Assembly (NCBI RefSeq): GCF_003856495.1
Contig: NZ_CP034118.1
Span: forward strand, 1,096,001-1,160,000
Length of the DNA stretch: 64,000 nt
Direction of reading: 5' to 3'
DNA from: Staphylospora marina
GTDB lineage: Bacteria; Bacillota; Bacilli; Thermoactinomycetales; Thermoactinomycetaceae
Position 1 is the stretch's first letter. Every line of letters begins with the position of its first letter. Position numbers and translations under genes: made by a program. Positions 19,129 through 29,725 of the stretch are shown here, in pieces. The notes under the pieces were generated by a model. It saw nothing but the letters and a program-made list of their open reading frames with translations. It did no database searches and had not been told where the DNA came from.

Positions 19129-20490
19129 GTGGTCGGAAAATCCGGGAGCATATGGTCTGTCTGTGATCTGGTCGAATACTTGCACAAAAGACTCGAGGAC
19201 GATGAACGGCTGAAGCGGATTTGGGTGGAAGGGGAGATCTCCAATTTCACCCAAAACAGCAAAAGCCGGCACATGTATTTCACGCTCAAAGACGGCAAGG
19301 CCGCAATCGACGCGGTGATGTTCGCCGGCAACAACCGTCGCCTCCGATTTGCTCCCAAAAACGGGGACCGGGTATTCGTTCGCGGATATGTGTCGGTGTT
19401 CATCAGTCAGGGAAAGATGCAGCTGTACGTTCAGGACATGCGACTCAGCGGCGTGGGAGAGCTGTATGCGGCTTTTGAGCGACTGAAAGAAAGGCTGGCG
19501 AAAGAAGGTCTGTTTGACACCCCCAAGAAATCTCTTCCGCCGTTTCCGAAAACGGTGGGAGTGATCACTTCTCCCACCGGGGCGGTGATCCGGGACATCA
19601 TCATCACCATGCGCCGGCGGTTTCCATTGGCTTCCATTCTGCTTTTCCCCGTGGCGGTGCAGGGAGAACGTGCGCCGGTTGAAATTGCCCGGGCGATCGA
19701 AGTGATGAACCGTCTGAATGAGGCGGACGTACTCATCATCGGCCGCGGCGGCGGTTCCATCGAAGAACTTTGGGCGTTCAATGAAGAAGTGGTCGTTCGC
19801 GAAATTCATCGCTCGGCGATTCCCGTCATCTCCGCCGTCGGCCATGAAACGGACGTCACCATCAGCGACTTCGTGGCGGATTGCCGGGCTCCCACTCCCA
19901 CTGCGGCCGCTGAAATGGCGGTTCCCCATCTCGGGGAATTGCAGAAGAGGATCGCTTCGCTGCAGGAACGGATGGTGATGGCCATGCGCGGCCGGATGGA
20001 GCGTCTCGCCGGACGACTGCAAACATGCGTCGACCGGCCCGTGTTCCGAAAACCGGAAGCTAGGCTTGAGCAGTACGCTCAACGCCTTGACGTTCTGCAA
20101 GGTCGGTTGCTGAGTGGGATTCACCGTATGACGGACAGGGAATCACGCCAGACGCGGGAACTTCTTCACCGGCTTCGAATGCGGGATCCGGTGCTGATGA
20201 TCAAGCGGCACAAAGAGCGGCTGAAATCCCTTCAGATGGAGGCGTTGATGAACATCCGGACCCAATTGGCCGAAGGAACGCAACGGACCGTGCAGGCGGC
20301 CGGTCGACTGGATGCTCTCAGTCCTCTGAAGGTCATGTCCAGAGGATATTCATTGGTTTACCGGATGGCCGACGATGAGTTGGTACGCACTCACGAGCAG
20401 GTGCGGCCGGGGGATTTGTTGAGAATCCGCTTGGCCCGTGGACAGTTGAAATGTCAGGTATGGAAATCGGAGGGGAGCGCCGATGAGTGA
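19129..20490 (+). CDS. xseA: Exodeoxyribonuclease VII large subunit
   Basis: Processive single-strand DNA exonuclease subunit acting with XseB in repair. The 453-residue product shows the OB fold (RIWVEGEISNF...YFTLKD), the catalytic domain with GVITSPTGAVIRD, GRGGGSIEELWAFN and AVGHETDVTI, and a long C-terminal coiled coil. The GTG at 19129 is chosen for GGAGGG 6 nt upstream; longer in-frame starts run back into folD. Confidence 0.95.
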   Translation: MVGKSGSIWSVCDLVEYLHKRLEDDERLKRIWVEGEISNFTQNSKSRHMYFTLKDGKAAIDAVMFAGNNRRLRFAPKNGDRVFVRGYVSVFISQGKMQLYVQDMRLSGVGELYAAFERLKERLAKEGLFDTPKKSLPPFPKTVGVITSPTGAVIRDIIITMRRRFPLASILLFPVAVQGERAPVEIARAIEVMNRLNEADVLIIGRGGGSIEELWAFNEEVVVREIHRSAIPVISAVGHETDVTISDFVADCRAPTPTAAAEMAVPHLGELQKRIASLQERMVMAMRGRMERLAGRLQTCVDRPVFRKPEARLEQYAQRLDVLQGRLLSGIHRMTDRESRQTRELLHRLRMRDPVLMIKRHKERLKSLQMEALMNIRTQLAEGTQRTVQAAGRLDALSPLKVMSRGYSLVYRMADDELVRTHEQVRPGDLLRIRLARGQLKCQVWKSEGSADE

Positions 20491-20743
20491 AGCCAAGGAT
20501 TGGGCCGCTTTGGAGTCTCTGCCGTTTGAAGAAGCTCTTCGAAAACTGGAAGAAACCGTGCAGATTCTGGAACGGGGAGATGTTCCGCTGGAACAGGCCA
20601 TCGACTTGTTTGAAGAAGGAATGCGCCTCGCCCATGTATGCGGTCGGAAGCTGAAGCGGGCGGAGCAACAGGTGGAAATGCTTGTGAAACGGAACGAAGA
20701 ATGGGTCAGGGAGCCTTTTGACCCGGAGGAGGCAGCCGACTGA
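20483..20743 (+). CDS. xseB: Exodeoxyribonuclease VII small subunit
   Basis: An 86-residue helical subunit that binds the XseA coiled coil. The family pattern FEEALRKLEETVQILERGD and LEQAIDLFEEGMRL is clear. It overlaps xseA by 8 nt, so the two subunits are translationally coupled. Confidence 0.95.
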   Translation: MSEAKDWAALESLPFEEALRKLEETVQILERGDVPLEQAIDLFEEGMRLAHVCGRKLKRAEQQVEMLVKRNEEWVREPFDPEEAAD

Positions 20744-20745
20744 AC

Positions 20746-21645
20746 GTGCAAAACGCCATTGTGGACTACATCCGTGACAAAGCAGCGTTGGTTCACGGAA
20801 AATTGGACGAGTACGGATTCGGCGGAAATGTTCCGCCGCTTCTTCTTGAATCGATGAGATATTCTCTTCTCGCCGGCGGAAAGAGGATTCGTCCGGTGTT
20901 GGTGCTGGCGACTTGCCAGGCTGTCGGTGGAAATGAAGAACATGCACTCCCTTTTGCCTGCGCAATCGAAATGATTCATACGTATTCGCTGATTCATGAT
21001 GACCTTCCGTGCATGGACGATGATGACTACCGACGGGGCAAGCCGACCAATCACAAGATCTTCGGAGAAGCCCAGGCCATTCTGGCGGGAGACGCCCTCC
21101 TGACGGAATCCTTCGGCCTGATGGCTTCGGGAGCACGGGCGGCCGGACTTCCCGCCGATGTGGCACTGACCGTGCTGGAAGAGGCGAGTCGCTACGCGGG
21201 AGCACGGGGAATGGTTGCCGGCCAGGTTCTGGACATGATGTCGGAAAACAAGAACGTGACGCTGAAAGAAGTGGAAGAGGTTCACCGGAGAAAAACCGGG
21301 GATCTGATCGCGTTTTCCGTCCGAACGGGAGCACGGGTCGGCGGAGTGCGCGACGGAGAATTGCTCGAGTCTCTCACCCGTTTTGCCTACGGTTTGGGAC
21401 TCGCTTTCCAGATTCAGGATGACATTCTGGACGTGATCGGAGATCAGAAACTTCTCGGGAAGCCGGTCGGAAGCGATGAAGCGAACAAAAAGGCCACCTA
21501 TCCCGCGCTGATCGGTCTGGAACGATCCAAAAGGCTCTTGGAAGAAGTGATTTCCGATGCCAAATCTGCCATTTCAAACCGGAAAGATTTGAAGCCGGAT
21601 CGTTTGCTCGACATCGCCGATTTCCTGCTTTCCCGGGATCGTTGA
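20746..21645 (+). CDS. ispA: Farnesyl diphosphate synthase (polyprenyl synthetase)
   Basis: Condenses isopentenyl diphosphate with DMAPP/GPP to farnesyl diphosphate. The 299-residue product has the first Asp-rich motif DDLPCMDDDD and the second DDILD, plus GGKRIRPVLVL. The start is a GTG at 20746, two bases after the xseB stop; GGAGGAGG lies 13 nt upstream, a long spacing. It is followed by OLE RNA, oapA and dxs, the known isoprenoid/OLE neighbourhood. Confidence 0.93.
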   Translation: MQNAIVDYIRDKAALVHGKLDEYGFGGNVPPLLLESMRYSLLAGGKRIRPVLVLATCQAVGGNEEHALPFACAIEMIHTYSLIHDDLPCMDDDDYRRGKPTNHKIFGEAQAILAGDALLTESFGLMASGARAAGLPADVALTVLEEASRYAGARGMVAGQVLDMMSENKNVTLKEVEEVHRRKTGDLIAFSVRTGARVGGVRDGELLESLTRFAYGLGLAFQIQDDILDVIGDQKLLGKPVGSDEANKKATYPALIGLERSKRLLEEVISDAKSAISNRKDLKPDRLLDIADFLLSRDR

Positions 21646-21723
21646 ACCCGCCGTCGATCCATGGCGAAGGAACGGGGCCGGCGCCCGGCCACGGACGTTG
21701 CGTGCCAAAACCGTTGCATTCTG

Positions 21724-21732
21724 TGTTATAAT
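21724..21732 (+). promoter_or_regulatory. Extended -10 promoter for the OLE RNA
   Basis: TGT followed by a perfect TATAAT (21727-21732) forms an extended -10 (TGnTATAAT). No good -35 is present at the right distance. Transcription would start near 21739. Confidence 0.6.
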
Positions 21733-21739
21733 AAGTGTA

Positions 21740-22380
21740 CCATCTCATCGGGTGGCGCAGTATTCTAGTCAATCCACCTCCTCTGAAGGCGGGGCTAAAA
21801 ATCCGCCAAAGGGCACATCGATGAAGTTCTTGGTGTTGGCTTTCGGCGCCCAGCCGGGGGCTGATGCTGGGAGTTAAGGTTGAAGGGCGATCCGCAAAGG
21901 CATGCGGGCGTTGACCCTTCTTCCGCGGAGGCCCAAGTGCGTCGTGAGAAGGCGAAACGGATCGCGATGGCTTGGGGGATGAACCTGCATTCGGGCAGTC
22001 ACCTGGGTGCAGCGTAGCCTGCCTTGAGTGGCAGGGCGGGGATGACTTCCCTTTCCCGGGACGTCTGAAAGCTCGTGCTGCAAAAGAGGCTAGGAGGTTG
22101 GCTCGGATTGTTGAGGAAAACTCCTAGACTGTTTGCCGCATGGCATGGCGGTTCGGGGATTAAAGTGCGGACTCAGTGGCAATCCAGTCCGGCGGATGGC
22201 GACACCGTCGAAGAAGTTGTAAAGGGAAACCGCCAGGCCGGCGACGGCCAGGTAACTTCTTTGGGAAATCCTACTGGACCTAAGCCGCAAAGTTTACCCG
22301 AACCGTTGCCACCCGATCGTTGGATGAGGCTTGAGGGTTGCCGGGAAGAAATACATATCGACGGCACCGCCGTCATGCGA
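21740..22380 (+). ncRNA. ole: OLE RNA (ornate, large, extremophilic)
   Basis: An approximately 640-nt stretch without a credible gene, rich in G and complementary segments, lying between ispA and a membrane protein gene that precedes dxs. This is the known OLE context: the RNA binds the membrane protein OapA and helps cells tolerate alcohols, cold and Mg2+ stress in extremophilic Firmicutes. Visible structure includes the purine-rich bulge GGGGCTAAAAATCC near 21791, several GC hairpins (for example GCCTGCCTTGAGTGGCAGGGC near 22017), and a long G/A-rich 3' half. The boundaries are estimates: the start comes from the extended -10, the end from the expected length. I identified it from context and general look, not from a covariance model. 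Confidence 0.8.
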
Positions 22381-22451
22381 AAACCGGTCCGCCGAGACCG
22401 GCATTTTCATGGATGCCTGCGAAGAGGCCGGGAATCGAGGGGAATCATTCT

Positions 22452-23084
22452 ATGGCATTATTGATCCGCAAGTCACTTCGTTGGGCCATCACCATCAGCT
22501 TGGTCACTTCCACCATCGCGCTCGTGTTGTCGCTTTCGTCCACCACTCTCATGAGCGGCCTCTCGTGGGGCGGAGGGATTGTGGTTTTGCTCGCCATCGT
22601 GACGGTGGGGATCGTGTTTGACATGTTGGGCATCGCCGCAACCGCCGCACGCGAAGATCCGTTTCATGCCATGGCGTCCCGGAAAATACCGGGGGCCAGG
22701 GAGGCGGTCGGGATCGTTCGTCGGGCGGACCAATTCTCGAATTTTTGCAATGATGTCGTGGGGGACATCAGCGGGGTGATCAGCGGTGCGGCTGCGTTTA
22801 CGGTCGTGGCCTCCCTGATGGCGTCATACCCGCATCTGAAATCGGGACAATGGTTGGCCGATATCCTGCTCGTTTCCTTCATATCGGCGCTGACGGTGGG
22901 AGGAAAAGCGCTCGGCAAAACGATATCCATCCATTACGCGCAAGAAATTGTCTTTCTTGTGGGCAAGGGATTCCACTGGGTCAACCGGAAATTCGGCTTG
23001 AACTGGTTCCACGTAAAGCCCAAGAAGAAAAGTAAGCGAAAGCGAGGCGTTTCCCATGCTCCTCGATCAAATCAATTCTCCTGA
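22452..23084 (+). CDS. oapA: OLE RNA-associated membrane protein OapA
   Basis: A 210-residue membrane protein with four predicted helices (about residues 11-30, 36-58, 101-123 and 134-152), a conserved cytoplasmic segment [20 protein letters not shown], and a very basic C-terminal tail ([10 protein letters not shown]), suitable for RNA contact. The gene sits directly downstream of the OLE RNA, as OapA genes do. The ATG at 22452 has GAGGGG 9 nt upstream. The end overlaps dxs by 29 nt. Confidence 0.85.
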   Translation: MALLIRKSLRWAITISLVTSTIALVLSLSSTTLMSGLSWGGGIVVLLAIVTVGIVFDMLGIAATAAREDPFHAMASRKIPGAREAVGIVRRADQFSNFCNDVVGDISGVISGAAAFTVVASLMASYPHLKSGQWLADILLVSFISALTVGGKALGKTISIHYAQEIVFLVGKGFHWVNRKFGLNWFHVKPKKKSKRKRGVSHAPRSNQFS

Positions 23085-24945
23085 ACAGCTCAAACGGCTG
23101 CCGGTGGAAGAATTGCCAAAACTCGCCGAAGAAATCCGTACGTTTCTCATAGAGAGCCTCTCCCGGACGGGTGGGCACTTGGCTTCAAATCTGGGGGTGG
23201 TCGAACTGACGATCGCCCTTCATTATCTGTTTGACAGTCCCAAGGACAAGTTTCTGTGGGACGTGGGCCATCAGGCATATGTGCACAAAATTCTGACCGG
23301 CCGCAGGGAATTGTTTCCCACCTTGCGTCAGTACAAGGGCCTGTGCGGATTCCCGAAAATGAGGGAAAGTGTTCATGACGTCTGGGAAACCGGTCACAGC
23401 AGCACATCGCTCTCGGGAGCGATGGGCATGGCGAAAGCCCGGGATTTGCTCGGGGAAAACTGGAAAGTGATCCCCGTGATCGGCGACGGAGCACTCACCG
23501 GAGGGATGGCGCTGGAGGCGCTGAACCATATCGGGGAAAGCAACACCGACATGATCGTCGTCCTGAATGACAACGAAATGTCCATCAGCCCCAATGTGGG
23601 TGCCCTTCACAACCACTTGGGAAGACTGCGGACCAATCCTTCCTACAACAAGGTCAAGGAAGAGGTTCAACAGCTGCTGCACAAAATCCCCACGGTGGGT
23701 GTTCCTTTCGCCAGAACCATCGAGAGAATCAAGGACAGCCTGAAATACCTCCTGGTTTCCGGAGTCTTTTTCGAAACGCTCGGCTTCACTTATCTGGGAC
23801 CGGTGAACGGACACGATTTCGAAGAGTTGCTGGAAGTTCTCCGGCAGGCTTCCCAAACCCGCGGTCCGGTGCTGGTTCATGTGGTCACGCGAAAGGGATA
23901 CGGATACAAGCCGGCTGAAAATGATTCCGTCGTCTATCACGGAGTGGGCACGTACAAAATCGAATCGGGCGCATTCCAGAAGAAATCGGGAGGAGCGCCC
24001 GCCTATCCCGCCGTGTTCGGCGAAACGCTCGTCAAGCTGGCGGAGAAGGACGATCGGATCGTTGCCATCACGCCCGCCATGCTCACCGGCTCCAAACTGG
24101 AAAAGTTCCAGGAGCGTTTTCCCGACCGTTGTTTCGACGTGGGAATCGCCGAACAACATGCGGTCACGTTCGCCGCGGGCCTGGCGACTCAGGGGATGAA
24201 GCCGGTCCTCGCCATTTATTCCACGTTCCTGCAGCGGGGATATGATCAGCTGGTTCACGATGTGTGCCGGCAGAAACTGAACGTGGTGTTTGCGGTGGAC
24301 CGTGCCGGCTTTGTCGGAGAAGACGGAGAAACCCATCAAGGCGTGTATGACATCAGTTTCATGCGCAATCAGCCCGGCATGGTCATCATGATGCCCAAAG
24401 ACGAAAACGAGTTCCAACACATGCTCTATACGGCCGTGAACCACGACGATGGGCCCGTGGCCGTCCGTTACACGAAAGGATCGGGACTGGGCGTACCGAT
24501 GGACAAGGAGTGGCGCCTTCTGCCGATCGGAAAATCGGAAACGGTTCGTCCCGGGAAGGATGCGGCCATTCTGGCGTTTGGACCGATGGTGAGCTTCGCG
24601 ATCGAAGCCGCTGAACGTCTGGCCGAAGAAGGCATCGACGTCCGCGTGGTCAACGCCCGTTTTGCCAAGCCGCTGGACGCGGAATTGCTGGATGAGTTGG
24701 CGCGGGAGAAGATTCCCGTCGTGACCGTGGAAGAGGGGTGCGTGACCGGAGGATTCGGAAGCGCCGTTCTCGAGTACTATGCGGACAAACGGGTCCATGA
24801 TTTGCCCGTCAGATTGCTCGGGGTTCCCGATTATTACGTGGAGCACGGGTCGATCGCCCAACAGCGTGAGGAAACGGGACTGACTCCCGAAGGAATTCGC
24901 GGGGCGGTTCTGGAACTGTTGTCCAAAAACGTACGGAAAGCTTGA
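23056..24945 (+). CDS. dxs: 1-deoxy-D-xylulose-5-phosphate synthase
   Basis: Thiamine diphosphate enzyme that starts the MEP isoprenoid pathway from pyruvate and glyceraldehyde 3-phosphate. The 629-residue product shows the N-terminal [10 protein letters not shown], the ThDP motif GDGALTGG (Gly143-Asp144-Gly145) with NDNEMSI, and the transketolase-like domain [15 protein letters not shown]. It provides precursors for IspA upstream. Its ribosome site is weak and lies inside oapA. Confidence 0.96.
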   Translation: MLLDQINSPEQLKRLPVEELPKLAEEIRTFLIESLSRTGGHLASNLGVVELTIALHYLFDSPKDKFLWDVGHQAYVHKILTGRRELFPTLRQYKGLCGFPKMRESVHDVWETGHSSTSLSGAMGMAKARDLLGENWKVIPVIGDGALTGGMALEALNHIGESNTDMIVVLNDNEMSISPNVGALHNHLGRLRTNPSYNKVKEEVQQLLHKIPTVGVPFARTIERIKDSLKYLLVSGVFFETLGFTYLGPVNGHDFEELLEVLRQASQTRGPVLVHVVTRKGYGYKPAENDSVVYHGVGTYKIESGAFQKKSGGAPAYPAVFGETLVKLAEKDDRIVAITPAMLTGSKLEKFQERFPDRCFDVGIAEQHAVTFAAGLATQGMKPVLAIYSTFLQRGYDQLVHDVCRQKLNVVFAVDRAGFVGEDGETHQGVYDISFMRNQPGMVIMMPKDENEFQHMLYTAVNHDDGPVAVRYTKGSGLGVPMDKEWRLLPIGKSETVRPGKDAAILAFGPMVSFAIEAAERLAEEGIDVRVVNARFAKPLDAELLDELAREKIPVVTVEEGCVTGGFGSAVLEYYADKRVHDLPVRLLGVPDYYVEHGSIAQQREETGLTPEGIRGAVLELLSKNVRKA

Positions 24946-24954
24946 GGAAGACAC

Positions 24955-25776
24955 GTGGAAAAGCAACGGATTGACGTATTGCTTGTGGAAAAAGGCCACT
25001 TTGAAACCAGGGAGCAGGCCAGACGTGCCGTCATGGCCGGTCTGGTCCGGGTGGGCGGCGAACGGGTGGACAAGCCGGGAACCCGGGTTTCCGTCCAATT
25101 GCCGATTGAGGTGAAGGGACAGATTCACCCGTATGTTTCCAGGGGTGGGCTGAAACTGGAGGAAGCGCTTCGGGTGTTCGGAATCTCCGTGGAGGGACGC
25201 GTGATGCTGGACATCGGTGCATCCACCGGCGGGTTCACCGATTGCGCTTTGCAACGCGGTGCACGTCACGTGTATGCGATTGATGTCGGATACGGTCAGC
25301 TTGCCTGGAAGTTGCGTCAGGATCCCCGCGTCACCGTGATGGAGAGAACCAATTTCCGTTATCTCGATCCGGAAGCGCTCACCGGGGACTCGCCCGATTT
25401 TGCCACGATTGACGTCTCCTTCATCTCATTGGCCCACATTCTCCCCAATCTTTCCCGGATGCTTCAACCCGGAGGGGAAGTGGTGGCTCTGGTGAAGCCC
25501 CAATTTGAAGCCGGTCGTGAGCAGGTCGGAAAAAAAGGGATTGTACGGGATCCTCGGGTTCACCGCCAAGTGCTGCTCTCCTTTGCGGAAATGGCCGGTT
25601 CGCTCGGCTACTCGCTGGAGGGGCTGATTCCGTCCCCCATCCGGGGAAGCGAAGGAAACATTGAATTTTTGGCACATCTGAGATATACGGGCGAACGCCG
25701 CGACAACCGCGGACCGGACCCTGTCGTGATCAGCGAAGTGGTGGAAGAAGCCCATCGTCGCCTCCGAGAATCATAA
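24955..25776 (+). CDS. yqxC: TlyA-family rRNA methyltransferase/hemolysin-like (YqxC)
   Basis: A 273-residue fusion of an N-terminal S4 RNA-binding domain (RIDVLLVEKGHFETREQARR) and an FtsJ-like SAM methyltransferase domain with motif I LDIGASTGGFTDCAL and YAIDVGYGQL. The family includes 2'-O-methyltransferases of 16S/23S rRNA. The start is GTG at 24955, with GAGGAAG overlapping the dxs stop. The dxs-yqxC adjacency matches B. subtilis. Confidence 0.92.
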   Translation: MEKQRIDVLLVEKGHFETREQARRAVMAGLVRVGGERVDKPGTRVSVQLPIEVKGQIHPYVSRGGLKLEEALRVFGISVEGRVMLDIGASTGGFTDCALQRGARHVYAIDVGYGQLAWKLRQDPRVTVMERTNFRYLDPEALTGDSPDFATIDVSFISLAHILPNLSRMLQPGGEVVALVKPQFEAGREQVGKKGIVRDPRVHRQVLLSFAEMAGSLGYSLEGLIPSPIRGSEGNIEFLAHLRYTGERRDNRGPDPVVISEVVEEAHRRLRES

Positions 25777-25885
25777 GCATGCCGAATCCGTTTTCCGTAT
25801 CCGGTCCGGAAGTGACGGTGATTTCCGGAGGAAAGAGGGTTCGTTTCGATGACTGCGAATTAGTTAGGATAAGGAGGGGATTGCC

Positions 25886-26395
25886 TTGTTGAAGCCGGGC
25901 GACACCCTGGTACTTATCGCGCTGTTCGCAGTCATCCTGTATTTTGCGGTAAAAAACGCCCTGCCTGTCAAAAAAGAGGAAGCATCGGAGGAGATCAGGG
26001 GGGATGTGCCCGATCTGCTTCGCAGGGAGGGCTTCGAACCGGTGCGAGCCCGTGAAAAAGTGCCGCTCCGGATCGAGTTTGACGGGGAACATTATGAAAG
26101 CAGGGTGTTCATCGATTACGTGGCCCGCCGGGACGGGAAGTGGTATGTGGTGGTCACCGAACGGGAACGGAAGCCGCTTCGGAAGTCCGGAGCCGGACTG
26201 AGGGATTTTTTTCTTTCCTATTACTCGATTTTCCAACCGGACGGGATCTTGTACGTCAACAAGGAAACACGTACGATCAAGATGGTCCGGTTCGATTTCC
26301 AGGGACTTGAGCCGGAATCGAAGAAGCTGCCGGTGGGATGGATCGCCGTGGCGGCGGTATGCCTGGGAACGGTTCTGGTATGGATACTGGAATGA
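25886..26395 (+). CDS. Unrecognised two-helix membrane protein
   Basis: A 169-residue protein with an N-terminal transmembrane helix (residues 8-24), a soluble middle rich in charged strands (EFDGEHYESRVFIDYVARRDGK region), and a C-terminal helix (about residues 150-166). I do not recognise the family. The start is one of two adjacent TTG codons (25886 or 25889), with AAGGAGGGG 6 nt before the first. It lies between yqxC and nadK on the same strand. Confidence 0.7.
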   Translation: MLKPGDTLVLIALFAVILYFAVKNALPVKKEEASEEIRGDVPDLLRREGFEPVRAREKVPLRIEFDGEHYESRVFIDYVARRDGKWYVVVTERERKPLRKSGAGLRDFFLSYYSIFQPDGILYVNKETRTIKMVRFDFQGLEPESKKLPVGWIAVAAVCLGTVLVWILE

Positions 26396-26423
26396 ACCGG
26401 ATGTGACTGATGGAGGGACGGTT

Positions 26424-27362
26424 TTGAAAAAACGCATCGGCATCATCCTCAACCTCGGCAAGCCCAGGGCGATCCGGTTTGCCCGCGATCTCCTGGAGGC
26501 CCTTGAAAAACGCAGGGTTGACGTCGTTCTGGAACCGGAAGCGGGACAGGCGCTGGATGTGCCCGACCGGTGTCTTTTCGTGGAGGAATTCCCCGGGAGG
26601 GTGGATCTGGTCTTCGTGCTCGGAGGAGACGGAACCTTGCTGGGGGTGGCGAGGAGATTGGCCGCGCATCGGATTCCCATCCTCGGATTCAATGTGGGCA
26701 ACCTGGGCTTTCTGTCCGAAGCCGAACCCGATGATTTGGAAAGTGTCATCGATCGGGTGTTGGCCGGTGATTACATGATCGAAAGCCGCCTCATGCTGAA
26801 GGCGGAAGTGGTCAGGGACGGCGAGACACTTGAATTGGGCAACGCTTTGAACGACGTGGGAATCGCCAAAGGGTCGTTCGGTCGGATGATCACTTGCCAC
26901 GTGAAGCTGGACGGAATGAAGTTGGGTTCGTATTCCGGAGACGGTTTGATTGTTTCCACGCCCACGGGCTCCACCGCCTATTCGCTCTCCTGCGGAGGGC
27001 CCATCGTCTATCCCGGCATCCGGGCCATTCTGCTCACTCCCATCTGCCCTCATACCCTTACTTCGCGGCCCATGGTCCTGCCGGCGGAAGGGGTTCTAGA
27101 GATTCGGCCGTCCGCCGTACACCGGGAAATGGGAGTCACCATTGACGGTCAGGCGGGTTTTCCCTTGCGGGAAGGGGATGTGGTGAGAGTGAGCCGTTCT
27201 CCTTTCCCCGCTCTTCTGATCAAATGGCATGATCGTTCATTTTTTGAGGTCGTACGCAGGAAACTACAAGGAGAAAGCGTGACGCATGCGGTTCAGGAGG
27301 AAATCAATGAAAGCGCAACGACATATCAAAATCCGGGAAATCATTTCTTCCATGGAGATTGA
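26424..27362 (+). CDS. nadK: NAD kinase
   Basis: Phosphorylates NAD to NADP. The 312-residue product shows the GGDGTLL motif, the [10 protein letters not shown] segment, and the C-terminal [18 protein letters not shown] with SCGGPIVYP. The start is TTG at 26424 with GGAGGG 6 nt upstream. The C-terminus extends about 30 residues past the usual end and overlaps argR by 56 nt. Confidence 0.93.
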   Translation: MKKRIGIILNLGKPRAIRFARDLLEALEKRRVDVVLEPEAGQALDVPDRCLFVEEFPGRVDLVFVLGGDGTLLGVARRLAAHRIPILGFNVGNLGFLSEAEPDDLESVIDRVLAGDYMIESRLMLKAEVVRDGETLELGNALNDVGIAKGSFGRMITCHVKLDGMKLGSYSGDGLIVSTPTGSTAYSLSCGGPIVYPGIRAILLTPICPHTLTSRPMVLPAEGVLEIRPSAVHREMGVTIDGQAGFPLREGDVVRVSRSPFPALLIKWHDRSFFEVVRRKLQGESVTHAVQEEINESATTYQNPGNHFFHGD

Positions 27363-27756
27363 AACACAGGATGAACTGGTCGAGGAACTGAAAAAGGCGG
27401 GATTCAATGTCACCCAAGCCACGGTTTCCCGCGACATCAAGGAATTGCAACTGATCAAGGTCCCCACTTCCAAGGGAACCTACAAATACTCCCTGCCCAC
27501 GGATGACAAGCGTTTCAACCCGGTGAGAAAGCTGAAGCGAACCTTGCAGGAGTCCTTCGTTCACATCGATTACAGTGAAAACCTGCTGGTCATGAAAACG
27601 TTGCCCGGCAACGCACATGCGGTGGCCGCCCTTTTGGATCACCTTGAATGGGAGGAAATCGTCGGTACCCTCGCGGGGGACGACACGATTTTCATCATTT
27701 GCCGGCACAAGGAAAAGGCGCCCGAATTGGTGGCACGCATTCTCGATCTCATGTAG
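27307..27756 (+). CDS. argR: Arginine repressor ArgR/AhrC
   Basis: Arginine-sensing regulator that represses biosynthetic and activates catabolic arginine genes. The 149-residue product has an N-terminal winged helix ([19 protein letters not shown]) and a C-terminal hexamerisation/arginine-binding domain with [18 protein letters not shown] lies 6 nt before the ATG, inside nadK. recN follows, as in B. subtilis. Confidence 0.96.
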   Translation: MKAQRHIKIREIISSMEIETQDELVEELKKAGFNVTQATVSRDIKELQLIKVPTSKGTYKYSLPTDDKRFNPVRKLKRTLQESFVHIDYSENLLVMKTLPGNAHAVAALLDHLEWEEIVGTLAGDDTIFIICRHKEKAPELVARILDLM

Positions 27757-27769
27757 GAGAAGATGCATC

Positions 27770-29491
27770 ATGCTGAGAGAGCTCACCATTCGCCAATTTG
27801 CCATCATTGAACATGTACATCTGAGGTTTGACCGCGGGTTTCACGTGCTCACCGGTGAGACCGGAGCCGGAAAATCGATTCTGATCGACGCGCTGGGGTT
27901 GGTGGCCGGCGGGCGCGCCTCCTCCGAATTTGTTCGCCACGGCGCGGATCGGGCGGAGATCGAAGCGATTTTCGAAATCCCTGACGAACATCGGGTGAGA
28001 CAGTTGCTGATCGACTGGGGCTATGAACCGGATGACCTGGATCAGTTGATCATCCGACGGGAGATCACGGCGGCCGGAAAGAGCACCTGTCGCATCAACG
28101 GCCGGAGCGTGACTTTGTCGATGCTCAGGGAAGCGGGCCGGCATCTGCTCGATCTATCCGGTCAACATGAACATCAGACACTCCTGAGAACCGAGGAGCA
28201 TCTGGAATGGCTGGACAGATACGGCGGCGACGAACTGTTGGCCATCCGGAAGAAATACGGGGAATTGTATGCGGAATACCGAGAGCTGGTCCGAAAACTC
28301 GAGGAGTTGGACCTGGACGGAAAAGAACACGCCCAGCGTCTGGATCTGCTTACGTTCCAACGGGACGAAATTGCCGGCGCTCACTTGGTTCCAGGGGAAG
28401 ATGAGGAACTGGAACGCGAACGGACCCGCTTGTTGCATGCGGAAAAGCTTCTGAGCCATACCGCCGGAGCCTATGAGATGATGTACGGTGAACGGGGAGC
28501 TTTGGATCTTCTGCAGGAGTCCCTGGGGCGCCTGGAACAGGCTGCGGGGATGGATGAATCACTTGACCAGGTCGTGGAATCCGCGCGGCAGGCCGTTTAT
28601 TTGCTGGAAGAAGCCGTTCGGGAAGTGGGGCGGTACCGGGACGGATTGGAGCATGAACCGGGGCGTCTGGAACAGGTGGAGGAACGGTTGCATCTGATCC
28701 GGCAGCTGAAACGGAAATACGGAAACACGATTGAAGAGATCCTGAGTCACCAGGAACGCGTGGAACGGGAACTTGCGGAGCTGGAACATCGCGAAGAGTC
28801 CCAGGAAGAGCTTCGCGCCGAAATCGAATCGCTGGAGGAGGAGCTGGGACGCTTGGCGGGAGAACTCACCACTCTGCGGAAAAAAGCGGCGATGGACCTG
28901 GAAAAAAGGGTGGAACGCGAACTGGCGGATCTTCATATGGGATCCACCGTGTTTCATGTTTCCTTTTTCCGGGACGCCTGGCGCAGCGGGGAACTGACTC
29001 CCGCCGGCCGGGACCGCATCGAGTTCATGCTTTCACCCAATCCCGGAGAACCGCTCAAGCCGCTTTCCCGGATCGCTTCCGGCGGTGAACTGTCACGGAT
29101 TTTGCTGGCACTCAAGGTTATATTCACCGGAGTCCAGGAAGTCCATACCCTCATCTTTGACGAGATCGACACCGGCGTGAGCGGTCGGGCAGCCCAAGCC
29201 ATTGCGGGCAAGATCGCGCAACTGGGACAGCGGTTTCAGGTTCTTTGCGTCACACACCTCCCGCAAGTGGCATGCATGGCGGATCACCACTTTCTCATCT
29301 CCAAGGAAACGGTCAATGATTCCACCACCACCCGGGTGAACCAACTGGATGAAAGCGGACGCACCCAGGAACTGGCCCGAATGCTCGGCGGTGTGGAAGT
29401 GACCCGAACCACCTTGGAACATGCGGAAGAAATGATTCGTCTCGCCGAAGAGGCGAAGGATGCCATTCGCTCAAACGGAAAATCCGGTTGA
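27770..29491 (+). CDS. recN: DNA repair protein RecN
   Basis: SMC-like ATPase acting in double-strand break repair. The 573-residue product has Walker A GETGAGKS (29-36), a long central coiled coil (about residues 155-380, very Glu/Arg/Leu-rich), the signature ASGGELSRILLALK, and Walker B HTLIFDEIDTG. The ATG at 27770 follows TAGGAGAAG. Confidence 0.97.
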   Translation: MLRELTIRQFAIIEHVHLRFDRGFHVLTGETGAGKSILIDALGLVAGGRASSEFVRHGADRAEIEAIFEIPDEHRVRQLLIDWGYEPDDLDQLIIRREITAAGKSTCRINGRSVTLSMLREAGRHLLDLSGQHEHQTLLRTEEHLEWLDRYGGDELLAIRKKYGELYAEYRELVRKLEELDLDGKEHAQRLDLLTFQRDEIAGAHLVPGEDEELERERTRLLHAEKLLSHTAGAYEMMYGERGALDLLQESLGRLEQAAGMDESLDQVVESARQAVYLLEEAVREVGRYRDGLEHEPGRLEQVEERLHLIRQLKRKYGNTIEEILSHQERVERELAELEHREESQEELRAEIESLEEELGRLAGELTTLRKKAAMDLEKRVERELADLHMGSTVFHVSFFRDAWRSGELTPAGRDRIEFMLSPNPGEPLKPLSRIASGGELSRILLALKVIFTGVQEVHTLIFDEIDTGVSGRAAQAIAGKIAQLGQRFQVLCVTHLPQVACMADHHFLISKETVNDSTTTRVNQLDESGRTQELARMLGGVEVTRTTLEHAEEMIRLAEEAKDAIRSNGKSG

Positions 29492-29531
29492 CAAAATTTG
29501 CGTTTGCAATCCGTGTGATTGCCCATGACTG

Positions 29532-29570
29532 ATGACTTGAGGCCATTGGCGCTGTCAAGTCATTTTTTTT
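29532..29570 (+). terminator. Intrinsic terminator after recN
   Basis: ATGACTTGA (29532-29540) pairs with TCAAGTCAT (29555-29563), followed by seven more T residues. It separates recN from spoIVB. Confidence 0.85.
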
Positions 29571-29725
29571 GCCCGGAGGTTCCCGGCGGAACCGACGTGA
29601 GGATGATTTTTTATGGATGACAGGAAGGTTTTTCGCTTCATAAAAGCGGTGGGGCGTGGACACCTTACCAGTAGCGGAGGTCATCCTCCTGGCGAAAGGC
29701 AGGCGGGAAGCTCAGGAGAGTGGTG

